Assembly (NCBI GenBank): GCA_030272155.1
Contig: CP126195.1
Location: forward strand, 2,897,001 to 2,961,000
Length of the DNA: 64,000 bases
Direction: 5' to 3'
DNA from: Tetradesmus obliquus
Lineage: Eukaryota > Chlorophyta > Chlorophyceae > Sphaeropleales > Scenedesmaceae
Position numbers and translations under genes: made by a program. The notes beneath the pieces were generated by a model that was given only the letters and a program-made list of their open reading frames with translations, did not search any database and was not told where the DNA came from. This document shows positions 32,227 to 49,600 of this stretch, one piece after another; the first letter of the stretch is position 1; every line of letters starts with the position of its first letter.

Positions 32227-33230
32227 GCCTAGGACTGCCAAGGGAGTGAAGGTGCTTGCGCTGAATGAGGGGGGATGAGGTGCAGAGGTTTGTAGTGGTG
32301 CCTACAGAGCACAAGACGGCTCTGGCCTAGTTCAATTTCTTGTGTGCGATCCAGCACCAGCGTGCGAGTTGTCAGCGAGATGTCATGCACTGCATGGCAC
32401 CCTTGTGGTGCAGGATATCCTTCCAATCGATGCGGCATGTGTTTATGCATGCATGCATGCACATGGCAGAACTTTGGTGTGCCTTGTCGAGGTTTTCAAG
32501 GTGATTGTTCAGTAGCCCTTCAGCTCCGTTGAGCTGATTGCAGTGCCGCATGTCGTGACTGGCACAAGGTGCAGAGTGGTGGGTGCAGCTGACGACGGGC
32601 CTCTGGGTGCTGCCTCGCTGCCAGCTGGTGCATTGTACTGCTTGTAAGCCACCATACACCACTGCTTTGTGTGCCTACTGGCATATGCAACAGATTGCTC
32701 AGCAGTGCTGAGGCTGCTGCTGTCTCCGCTGCGAGGTTGATGCCGACACCACGAAGCAGCCTCGCGCTGACTGCACCTTCTAAACAAAATTTTCAAAGAT
32801 TCTTATAATCGCTATCGGCCGCCAGTCAAAAAAGCTTTCAGCCAGTCTGATGCAAATGGCGCCCAGACAGCACCGGTTTCGCGCCCATTTTTCCGCGTAA
32901 ATGCACTGCGCGCCGTATGCTCCCCCGGAGTTCACTTTACCGTACACCACTGTCTTGAACAAGGCTTTTTGACTGCACCTACGGATGGTCCACCTGCAAA
33001 GCTTCGCTGACGTGGGGGATGCAATGCTGTTGCAGTAACAATGTAGCATGCAGCAAGGGTACATCAATGCTTCCCCCAGAGTTGTATAATGCATAAGGAG
33101 CTCCTTCACCGACCTTTCAATTGAACGAAACAAGGGCTACACGACAACGGACATCATACTACCATCTTCTCCTTTTGGCCGCTCTGTCTGTCCTGCAACG
33201 GGCGGAAACAGCCTAAGAGCAGCGCTGCGG
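32227..33230 (+). pseudogene. Decayed duplicate of the gyrA 3' end and its downstream region
   Basis: 32227-32330 repeats the last ~35 codons of gyrA (GVKVLALNEG, then EHKTALA and a stop) but carries an extra G in a G run that shifts the frame. The following sequence to about 33230 matches 30358-31355 in blocks, including CAGCACCGGTTTCGCG and CCTGCAAAGCTT. Direct repeat, offset about 1.97 kb. It has no promoter or exons upstream, so it is a broken copy. Confidence 0.82.
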
Positions 33231-33430
33231 AGAGGAAGTTCATCTGCATGTGAATTCAAATTCAGCAGTCATGCCATCAGATCAGTGCCCATAATTTGCA
33301 TTGGGTTTATCTCTCCACTCTCTGCTCTCAGACCATGGCTCACCCCGCTGTAGTTCACATCCTCTCCATGTGGTGCAAGGACCCACATGTGACTACCTCT
33401 TAAACGATACCTCTCAAAACAAAACCAGCC

Positions 33431-39143
<5,713 letters not shown>

Positions 39144-41196
39144 CTGCAAGCACAAACGGGGTTTCACTGATTGCCTCATACAGCACAAGAGTTTGCGCCC
39201 CGATGAGGAGCCACGGAGATGCACAATTCTAAAAAGCTTGCAGATGTACAGCAAGCTAGGTGATGTGGGCAATGTGCTGTTGTACGTGCAAGCAGTGTCA
39301 GGTGCCTACCGCTACACACATGACAGTGTCACGACTGTGCGAGAGCTGCATTGCAGGTGAATGTAGGCAGCAGGGTTGAGAGGCTGCTCTTCAGCTGTAC
39401 TGCTGATCAGTAGTTGCTGCTGCTGCTGCTGCTGCTGCTTCGTTGGGCTGCAGCACATAATGACTCACACTGTAATTCCGTGTGGTATCAGCTCGTCTCG
39501 CATCTTGCTGCTGCTTGCTGCAAGGTGCTGTCACAGAGCGTTCGCAGCCTGTTTCAAAGTGTGTCACGCAATCGGGGGACAACTGACCACAGACGGTATG
39601 TCAGTTGCTAGAACAACGCTCAGGGAGTTCAACCTTGCCTTTTGGCGCGCTCTTGTAAGGTGTGCCGTGTATAATGTCAGCTGTCACTGTCGTCACAGAC
39701 CTGTGTTTTAAGAACCGTCGATGCTGCTTGTAGCAATGGGCGCTCCCCGGCACAGAACTGCACAGTGCTGCTAAACAAAGCATTCTGGTCGCGTGTGTCA
39801 CAACATTCGAGCCTTGGGTGCGGTCAACGGGCCGACCAGCGGTGTTCACGCAAAATGCCTGCTGTTCTTCCCTGGCCGCCTGGCGGCCAGGCACCCGCCC
39901 CTGCCATTGATGCTATGGTTGACTCAGGTAAGCCACTCACTAAGGGGTGTTTAGTGTCCATGTTGCAAGTGGATAGCAGTAGGATAGGTTTACCAAGCAG
40001 GCACTGCACAAAACTCAGAGAGACAAGCCAGCTGTCACCAGCCACCATGGTGCTGGCCAGCAGAAGGCATTTTAATTGCTGCGGTTGCAGTACTACAGCG
40101 CGCTCAAAAGGAGCTTCCTTGGTTAACCATTGACATCAGCGTTGCTCGAGGGTGCGCAGCTATGCATTTACCATGGTCCTTTGAGATAGTTGAGCCGTAT
40201 AAATTCGTCCTTTTACATCATGCACGGCACACGCATGCTTGCACACCCCGCACTTGGGCACACATGCCAACCACCCACACACACTGGCCCCACCCTGCTG
40301 AGCAACGCCAAACGGCCTGCACATCAACTGCATCAACACGACCTGCCACTGCACAGTGGCACACACTACGTGCTTTCGGCGGCCACAAGCGGCAGCATGC
40401 TCGCATATTATGCGGCGCCGCTGCGCAATCGAAAACAGTGCCAGCTATCCATGCAGCAGCGCGCAGCACAACTCCTTGCGAAATCCCCACACCACACAGC
40501 CACGCTGACCATGTAGTCAGCAGCCTGGCCAGGCGCTGCACGCCGCCACAGCCCTGCTTGCCGCTTGCTTGCGTTACAGCAAGCTCCTTGCTGCTTGTGG
40601 CCTTGACGCATGCATCGACCACCTGCAAGGAGGTGACAAGAGTGCATCCTTATCAAAGGACCCTGTGCAACTAGACACAACATGTTCCAACACATGATGA
40701 GCTGCTGTTGCAGGCATGAGCAGGCATCTGCATGTGCTCTGTGTCCTGCAGCTGTGAGATCCGCAACATACAAGAGCAGTGCTGCTGCTGTGCTGCATGG
40801 TAAAACAATCCAAGTGAAGAGAGTGTGCATGCACCTGCCAGTTCCCTTCAGGCTATGTTCCGGCGACAAACACCAAGCATTGCACTGCTGCAATCAGGCA
40901 GCAGCACACGCCAATGCTTGCCATCCAGTCCAACAGTGGACTGCTGCTGAGCTCAGCAGCTGCCAAACACCCGCCTCAAACTTCTTCAACACCAAAGCAT
41001 TGCAGTCTTGCAGGAAAACATGCACTCGTGTGCACATCATGCTGCCGCACACACAGCAGCCGTCAGCAGCCCACGGCGGCCGCTGCTGCTTTACTCCACA
41101 CCACACCACACGCTCACAACCACCAACGCCAAACTCCTGCAGCAGTGCATGCCCAACTCCAAATTCAAACTTCAAATTCGAACTTCAGATTTGAAT
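39144..41196. other. Intergenic region between MFS and IDH
   Basis: Should contain the missing MFS first exon and promoter (minus strand) and the IDH 3' UTR. I see no gene I can support. A perfect 10-bp-arm palindrome (CCTGGCCGCC, one base between arms) is at 39871-39891. Confidence 0.5.
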
Positions 41197-41758
41197 TCAG
41201 CCGCGCGCAGCCCACTTCTTCTCAAAGGTGTCACTGATGGCGTTCATGAAGGCCTCTGTGTTAAGGTAGGTGTCTGGCGTCACACGCGTGGTGCCGTGCA
41301 CGCAGATGGCCAGGTCCTTGGTCATCTTGCCGGCCTCAATGGTCTCAATGACGGCAGCCTCCAGCGCATTGCACCACTCTGTCAGCTCAGCGTTGCTGTC
41401 CAGCTTGGCCCTGCAGCAGCAGCAGCAGCAGCACATGTGTTATTACCTGCTAATATGTTTTTTGTTCTGGGTGCACTGCAGCCACAGCCATTGCGAGAAA
41501 AAGGCTGCCGGGCGATTGCGGTGGCGCAACATACCAAAAAGCTGGATACGTGCCTTCTGTGCCTAAGAACTGTTACAGCTACAGAAGAATTGCAAGTGCC
41601 AGCAAACTCAACAACAACAAGCTGCAGGCAGCTGTATCAAGCTGCACCAGCCGTCCCACCTGTGTGCCAGGCCGCGCGTCCACGCAAAGATGCTGGCCAC
41701 TGGGTTGGTGCTGGTGGGGTTGCCCTTCTGGTGCTCACGCCAGTGGCGCGTCACCGTG

Positions 41759-41797
<39 letters not shown>

Positions 41798-42840
41798 GTT
41801 GACAGGTGTGAAGTTCAGAGCTGGTGAAAATGTGCTCATGTGCCAACGTGCCGCACGCGCAAGCTGCAGCCAGCACAGCCGCAACCATTGCGCCAACATA
41901 TGGCAGCAGCAGCACCGGGCAAACATATGGATTTGTTTGATTAATTCAATCCAGCACAGGCTGCTTACCAGCAGCACTAAGCACGATTGCATGTACGTTC
42001 ACACTGTAGCGTGGCAACCTACCGTGTGCTGCCTCAGCCTCCACGGTCTGCCCGTCAGGGGTCACCAGCACGCTGGTCATCAGCCCCAGGCTGCCATACA
42101 GCACTCAACCCCAAACTCCACAACCCAAAACTCGCCACCCCAGAACCCTAAACCCACCGTGTGCTGCCTCAGCCTCCACGGTCTGGCCATCAGGTGTGAC
42201 CAGCACGCTGGTCATCAGCCCCAGGCTGCCGTAGCCCTGCGCCACGATGTCGGACTGCACGTCGCCATCGTAGTTCTTGCACGCCCACACAAAGCCGCCG
42301 CTGGACTTGAGCGCCTGCGTTAAGGGAACATTGCAAAAACAGCATTGGTGTAGAGTTATTAGAATGGCAGCGATTGCAGAAGCGAGCCCCTGCACAGTGA
42401 GCGAACATGAGAAACAAGCATGAAGACCCATTCTTGCAACATTTCTTTCTGAAAAAGCTGCAGTCTTGATGCATGCTGCGCACGGCAGCAGCGCGCTGCG
42501 CAGTTGCACCCCTAACCCACCAGCCCTAACGCCCCATCACACCCCTCGCCCCGCACCTGTGCCACCATGTCGTCGATGAGCCTGTGCTCGTACCAGATGC
42601 CTGCTGCCTCGTACTTGCCCTTGTACTCCGCCTCGTAGATCTCAGCAAAGATCATCAGGAAGCTGCATGGGGCAAAAACATTGGCACAGCAGCACAGCAG
42701 TGCCAGGGTTCGGGTGGCGTCGTGCGGTTGGGCTGCAAACGAACCACTGCAGAATCAACATACGCATGACCACGTGTAGCAGTGGATGAACAAACTGCCA
42801 GTCCTGACTTCGCAGTGTGAGTCAGCCTTGGCATGCCCTA

Positions 42841-42880
<40 letters not shown>

Positions 42881-42975
42881 ACCGGCCGTCGTATGCCTTG
42901 AGGATGGTGTTCTTGGTGCTCAGGTACAGCGGCCAGCCCTTCTGCAGCGCCACTCAATTCAACCATGCATACACA

Positions 42976-43023
<48 letters not shown>

Positions 43024-45200
43024 ACCGGCCATCGTATGCCTTGAGGATGGTGTTCTTGGTGCTCAGGTACAGCGGCCAGCCCTTCTGCAGTGCGTACTCA
43101 AAGCAGGACTTGGCAAAGCCGCGGATTGACTCGTCCGTGTTGTACATGCCCATGGCCACGCCAGCGCCCTCAAAGGTGAAGATCTCGTAGCTGGCAAAAG
43201 TGACATGTTAGTGACAGCGTTAGTGACATGGTTTTTGTTTGCAACAAAAAAGCTGCCAATTGTGCATGCCCATGGCCACGCTAGGACAAGACAAGTTTGT
43301 AACAAGGCTTGATGAAACGCAGACGGCAACATACATGTGCAGGCAGTGCGTGTTTGCAATAAGTTCACAGACAAGACGTAACGTCCCGGTGCTTCAAGGG
43401 CTGTTGCAGCATGGTCAACTCTGGCACTTGCAGCCCAGCACTTGCACCCCCTCATTCATTGCTGTTCCTGCTGCTGCAGCAGCTGCTGACACCTTCAAGC
43501 TGCAGCTGGCCGTGCCACTCACTCCTGTGCTGCGGAGCCGTCTGCTGGCTCGTAGATCATGCGCAGCTTGCCAGGGCCGGGGATGCGCACGTCAGTGGCT
43601 TTGTACTGGTCACCAAACGCGTGCCTGCAGCCCAGCAGCAGCAGCAGCAGCAGCACAAGAGGCATGTGAAGGAAAGGTGACACGCAAGCAAGCATGCCCA
43701 ACAGTTTGTGGACAGGCGGTTGCTGCTGGAGCTGCGTGGACTACATGCACAGGTCCACAGCCGCAGGCAAGATGCTTGCGCTAGCAGCACGTGAAATGAC
43801 TACATCTGTCCTGTGCACATGTAGCTGGTTCCTGTCCCGTGACAGTGCGACCAACGCACAAGAAATAACAATCAGAAATAATACAACAATACAGCCATGA
43901 CACCGCGCCTGCCGACCACAATGAGCTTGGTCCAACCAGGCACAACAGCATCCCTTTGGCATCACCAACAAAAGACACACATAACATCCAAAATAACACA
44001 CCTGCCGACCACGATGGGCTTGGTCCAGCCGGGCACCAGGCGTGGGATGTTGGACACGACAATGGGCTCGCGGAAGACTGTGCCGTTGAGGATGTTACGG
44101 ATGGTGCCGTTTGGGGACTTCCACATCTTCTTGAGCCCAAACTCCTCCACGCGCGCCTCATCAGGGGTGATGGTGGCGCATTTGATGCCTACGTTGTACT
44201 TCTGCGGGACGCAAGGATAAACAATAAGTGGTTAAAAGGTGTGAGTGAGGTGCTTCATGGGTATGTGTGTGCGGATTTCAGCGCACACCTCAGTGCGTGT
44301 GAGGCAGCCGGAGATGGCTGGCGCCGCTGCTCTGGTGGAGCTCCTTGTACCGTTCCTCTTGCGCTGAAGTCCCAATGCACGACCCTTGCAGACAACCCAT
44401 ATGTACCACAACTAACTGCCAACTGAATAACACGAATGTCGCAGAACATGCAGCTGCCAGCAGTGCAGAACAACGGTGGGGCGGTTGGGCGTCTGCCGCA
44501 TCCAATGAACTGGTACGTAAATGATGAGGTGCCTGCCGCACCTTGATGGCCTCTGCTGCGTCGATGGTGATCTGGTCGTCTGTGGCGTCCCTGCTGGGCA
44601 GGCCCAGGTCAAAGTACTTGATCTCAAGGTCCAGGTACGGCAGCACCAGCTGCGGCAGCAGCAGCAGCAGCAGCAGTTGCAGTGCGGTTGCCAGCAGCAG
44701 TATGGTCGCCAGCAGCAGCGCAAGGCGGCGCGGCACTGGACGCAAGAAGGTGCTCATGTGCTGGCCTGCTTAGCAATAGGCATGTATGGCAGGGCCCGCA
44801 CAGCTGCCACAGTTGCAATGACAACGGCAGGCACGGCAGAGTGCAGTACACCCTACAAACCAGGAAAGTGGCTGGGTGCATGCTGGGTGCATGCATGCGT
44901 AAGGCACGGATGCTGGCATCTTCACCGTGTTAGGCAGCAACCAACAGACTTGACACAGCATGCGAAGCTTCCTCACGCCGCTGACTGCTATGATTGCTTA
45001 ATGCTGCGTTATCTAAACTGCCTCAACTCTGCTGGCGGGGCTGCTGGTAAAGGCTGTTGGCCATGCTACAGTGCCCGGCTGCAAGGGCCAAGCAACGCGC
45101 AGCTGCTGCGCACATGTGGCACAGCTGTGCCGCATGTATTGTAAATTTATGTTGCTGCTGTAGCTCTGCACACCTTCTCCTTAATCATGTCCCAAATGAC

Positions 45201-45236
<36 letters not shown>

Positions 45237-45388
45237 CAGTCCAGTAACTGAGCAAGCATGCACATGCACGCCCAGGCTTGTAGAGTACACCATGCACTGC
45301 GATAAAGCTGTTACAAGGCTCACCTGGTCATCTCATCGCCATCCAGGTCCACCACGGGGTTTGCAACCTTGATCTTCTGTGGAGCCAT
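41197..45388 (-). CDS. NADP-dependent isocitrate dehydrogenase
   Basis: Ten exons: 45388-45324, 45201-45174, 44649-44542, 44201-44002, 43624-43523, 43190-43026, 42662-42557, 42314-42158, 41759-41660, 41410-41197. They join to 414 residues, the usual length of eukaryotic NADP-IDH. It converts isocitrate and NADP+ to 2-oxoglutarate, CO2 and NADPH as a homodimer. Seen: start [38 protein letters not shown], the [13 protein letters not shown] junction, the family signature [20 protein letters not shown], and the C-terminal [16 protein letters not shown]. The protein starts directly at the catalytic fold with no transit peptide, so I infer a cytosolic form; an alternative upstream start is not seen. 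Several introns consist largely of CTG runs leading into the acceptor. Introns 4, 5, 6 and 8 hold exon-edge copies. Confidence 0.96.
42012..42098 (-). repeat. Copy of the IDH exon-8 3' edge in intron 8
   Basis: About 80 bp repeat the end of exon 8 (original 42158-42235; reading [18 protein letters not shown]) and end in a usable GTAGGT donor, about 137 bp downstream. Confidence 0.9.
42842..43021 (-). repeat. Two CTG tracts bracketing a copy of the IDH exon-6 3' edge
   Basis: (CTG)12 at 42842-42879 and about 14 GCT units at 42978-43021 lie just past two nearly identical exon ends. The real exon end is at 43026-43095 and its copy at 42879-42955. The repeat unit (exon edge + donor GTGAGC + triplet tract) is about 142 bp. 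Confidence 0.92.
43258..43290 (-). repeat. Short copy from IDH exon 6 in intron 5
   Basis: The segment around CATGCCCATGGCCACGC (original 43146-43164 inside exon 6) recurs here about 115 bp upstream of it in gene direction. Confidence 0.7.
43903..43940 (-). repeat. Copy of the IDH exon-4 3' edge in intron 4
   Basis: Repeats the exon end 44002-44035 (GTCGGCAG|G context) about 97 bp downstream, with scattered mismatches. Confidence 0.85.
45204..45235 (-). repeat. Triplet tract leading into the IDH exon-2 acceptor
   Basis: On the gene's strand (CTG)~9 ends in GCCAG directly before exon 2, so the repeat itself serves as the pyrimidine-rich stretch of the acceptor. Confidence 0.85.
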
Positions 45389-46635
45389 ACTGGAGCTTGA
45401 CGCAACTACAGCAGAAGGCGGCGAGCGGGGTCAACGCAGACACAAATGGTTAATGGCTAATTTGGATCTACGAAGTCAAACGTCAATGCTGGCGCAGGCA
45501 TCCTTGAAGCGTAGGTTGCAGTTGAGTGCTCGTAAACTGATCAATATGACGGCGTGGGACGCGAGCAGCTATGCGCGCTCACATGCAACGACGTGCAAGA
45601 GTACAGGCCGTTTAAATACGGCTGAAAGGCAGGGAGTCTGAAGAGCAGGCCTGAGGACAGCACTTGTGGCGACAGCAGTCCTGTGCAGCAGGCGGTGCAC
45701 GAAGAACATCAACTTATCGAAAGTTCAGCTTTGTCAAGTCTTAATGCGAGCACATGCAGCATGTAGGAAGGGCTGTCACTCTGCTGGTGTGTGAGACGAG
45801 TGTCTCGAGTGTGTGAGCATACTCTCTGCGTTGGAGGATCGTCTGATGAACATTCAAGTAGCTATGTGGCACGTGCACTGGTATGTTCTGCGCCATGACT
45901 GAGCATGCTGAGGTCATCAGTAAGCCTAGGCATCCGTGTGCCATCAAAGAACCAAAGGTCTAAGGCCAAGCTGGTGCAGAGTTGCCATAGCCTCCCATAC
46001 AACAATGTATGGCAATGTTGAGCGAGCAAAGAGAGCCCTAGTTGGCATGCCAGAACGTCAGCCTCTTCAGACGCTCTGTCAGCTGCTTAGCAGTGCTGCT
46101 CAGCAGTGCTCCAGATGCTGTGCATATCCCACACAATCTAAATCTGACAGCAGCATACCGTTGATGTCCCACCTGCTTTTGTAAACGAGTGGGTCCACAA
46201 ACAGCATGAGGTCTTGCGGTTGTCCAACACAACTTCAATGTCTGGGCAGTACTTGCGAAACAGGCTGCCCTGACATGCGGATGTTGCTCGTGGTCCAGCA
46301 GATCACAAAATTTTAGGGTCAAGTGTCTGAAACGTGGGCTGTGAGACCCAAGTGGATGCCCCATCAGCTCCGTGTCAGTTTTGTAGGACTAGGGCTTTGG
46401 CGTTCCATCGACTGCCGCTGGTTTTGCACCTCTCGTCCAGGCGTGGCTGGTTGTACGGGAGGATGTAGTTAGCACATGGGCACGTTGACGTGTCACAGCA
46501 GCACAGCAAGTTTGTGCACGCGCACGGTCGCCTGCAGGCTTCAAATACGTAGGGCCTGCGTGCCCCACGCTATCTGCTGTTTTCAGTTGCTGTTGGCACC
46601 CAATATTGCTGCTGGCCACTGGCCAACTTTGCGAA
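45389..46635. other. Divergent intergenic region between IDH and V-ATPase subunit a
   Basis: About 1.25 kb between two divergent starts; expected to hold both promoters and 5' UTRs. I see no open frame or motif I can name. Confidence 0.5.
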
Positions 46636-49600
46636 ATGGGGATTTTCAACTTTGGCTTCGACAACATAGAGCTATGGCGCTCAGAGGAGATGCAGCTGGT
46701 GCAGCTGATGATTCCGGCGGAGTCAGCACACGATACTATCGCAGCACTGGGAGACGTGGGCCTGCTGCAGTTCAAGGACCTCAACAGTGTTAAAAGCGCC
46801 TTTCAGCGGACATACGCTAATCAGGTACCTGCAGGCGAAGCTTTTGTAAGTAAAGGAATAAGCAGAGCTCGTTCTGAGCCGGCCTGCTTGCCTGTAGGTG
46901 AAGCGTTGCGATGAGATGGCCAGGAAGATCAGGTTCTTCCATGAGCAGGTGGGTGGGTTGTAGAGCAACAACCACGCTTTGGACGAGATGTATAATGCAA
47001 GTTTGCTTTCTCTAGAAGCAGCAGAGCCGCACTTGTGCAGCTGCCTGCCAGTCTGAAGACATGTTTTGGTCGATTCAGCAGCACCCCAGCTGTTGTACTG
47101 CTGCCATGCGCCGCTGGCATCTTTGGATGCGTAAGTACGATCGCAGCTGATTACCATAGCAACACATTAGCCTTCACTGATATAGTTACTGAGCACGTTC
47201 CTGCCCCTGATCATGCTCAGGTGGAGAAGGCAGGCATGACAGTTGGCATGCGCGCGATGCTGGACAAGGGCTATGACATGGATGAGCTGGAGGTGCGGCT
47301 GTGAACCTAAACATGAACACAGATTTAAGGACAAACGTGGTTGATGGCTAGTGTGACATTCACTTGGGTAGCTGGAGATGGCTTGGAGTTTGTGGCAGCC
47401 AGCAGTTCATGGCGGTTGTGGTGGCTGGCCATCACGCTGTAACCCTGCAGCTGGTGCTTGGTCATTGTGAAGCAAGCAATCGTTCTGGTCCAGGCAGCGG
47501 CGCTTTGTAAAATTGCAACAATCATATTTTAGGCAGCGGCGCTTTGTACATCTGCAACAATCAGTGTTGGCCACAATCTTTTTTAACAGGTTGAGACTGT
47601 TATCGTTGCTTCCTGCAGGGCAAGCTGGAGGAGCTGGAGGCGGAGATGCTGGAGGCCAACGGCAACAGCGAGCGCCTCGCGCGCTCCTACAACGAGCTCA
47701 TGGAGCTGCAGCTGGTGCTGGAGAAGGCCGGCAGCTTCTTTGACAGCGCCAGGGCAGAGGCGGCAGCGGAGAGCTTTGGCGAGCGCGCGTACAGCGTGCC
47801 TGAGGCCATGGACGCGCCGCTGCTGGAGAGCGCGCTGCCGGTGAGAGGGGGGAGGGGGCGTGCAGTCGTATTGTTGATGTGCTGCAGCAGCAGCACAACA
47901 GCAGTGGCAGCAATCGTAGTAGCAGCAGCGATGACAGCATCAGCAATGGCAGCGACGGCAGCGTCGGCGTAGCTAGCAGCAGCATTGACTGCGGCAGTGG
48001 CAGCAGCGGTAGCAGCGTACAGCGTGCCTGGGGCCATGGATGCACCGCTGCTGAAGAGCGCGCTGCGGGTGAGGGGTAATGCGGGGCCAGCAACAGCAGT
48101 GGCAGCAGTCATAGCAGCAGTGGTAGCGTAAGCTGTGACAGCAAGAGCAGCATTGGCATCGTCAGCAGCAGCAGCACAGGTTGAAGCATCAGCAACGGCA
48201 GCAGTGTCGGCTTCAAAACTAGTAGCAGCAGCAGTAGTGTTGGCATCAGCAATGACATCGCCGGCGATTCCAGCAACAGCAGCGACAGCACCAACAGTGG
48301 TGGCATCAACAATGGCGGCATCAGCAGTGCAGCATCGGTTATGGCAGCCAACAGTTGGGGTCATTGTCAGTATGCGCTCTGCATGCGGTTGTACAGTGCT
48401 CTTGCTCTGGCACGCATCATGACTTCGCCTGCTGCTGCCTGCACCTGCTGCTGGTGCCGGTGTGTTGTGCTGCTGCAGTCTGCTGCAGCCAGCGCAGGCC
48501 GCCTGGGCTTTGTTGCCGGGCTCATCCCCCAGGAGAAGCTCAACGGCTTTGAGCGCCTGCTGTTCAGGTGCGCAGCAGCGCTGCACAGCACATAAGGCAG
48601 TGCAGCTTTTGCGGCTGTTGAGGGGGTGAGCAGGAAGCAGCATGATGAAATTGTTCGTGACAACCAGTGTGCAAGCTGACGGGGAGCTGCCTGCAGCATC
48701 GCAGCAGCAGCAGCAGCAGCAGCAGATGTTACAGCTGCACATGTGTGCCAGGGAGTGTAAACCCTTCATCAGTATCAAGCACTGTCACTGTGCTGCAACA
48801 AGCATGACGAGCACCGCCGCATCTCTTGCCGTGTGTCTTGCCTTGTTGCGGCGCAGGGCGACGCGCGGCAACATGTTCCTGCGCCAGACGCCCGTGGGCA
48901 GCGTGAGGGACCCTGCCACCGGCGAGCTGCAGGAGAAGCACGTGTTTGTGGTGTTCTACGCGGGCGAGCGCGCCCGCACCAAGGTGCTCAAGGTGAGAGG
49001 AGAGCAGGCCTGAGGCATGCGCTGGATGGGCTCGCGCAGCAGCAGTAGGGGTTGCTGTTGCGGAGGCGGCCACCCGGCGCGCTGGGCAGTGTTGCAGCTG
49101 AGAATCCTGATTGCGGTTGGTGGAACACAGGGTGCGCACGCGAGTAACTTGTTGCCAGCAGCTGCAGCTGGAGCAGTTTAGGGTCCGTATCATACGTGCT
49201 GCAACATCACCAACGCTTGAACACTTATGGTATTTGCAACTGGTCCAAAAAGGCCCCAAGTTCCATGTTTTTGCGTTTCTTGTTGTGTTTTCCGCCGCAG
49301 ATCTGCGAGGCGTTTGCCGCCAACCGCTACCCCTTTCCGGAGGACCCCTCGCGGCAGCGCCAGATGCACGGCGACGTGACCACGCGCCTGCGCGAGCTGC
49401 GCACCACCATCGACGCGGGCCAGCGCCACAGGGAGGGTGTGCTGCAGAACATCGCGTTCAACCTGGAGCAGTGGGCCACGCAGGTGCGGCGGTGTGTGGT
49501 GGGGCAGAGCTGGGCACGTGTGGTGCGGTGGGGCAAGACCCGAGTGGAGTGCTTCTGTGTGCTGATGTGTGCTGGGGGAGGGCTGGCATGCCTGCAGGTG

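Noticed and set aside
32227..32330. Second functional gyrA end or alternative last exon
   Set aside because: Frameshift in the G run and no acceptor in the right phase before it.
47687..48778. Long minus-strand open frame (about 363 codons) opposite V-ATPase a
   Set aside because: Antisense shadow of exon 4 and a CAG/GCA-rich intron; Ala/Thr/Ser-rich with no features of a real protein.
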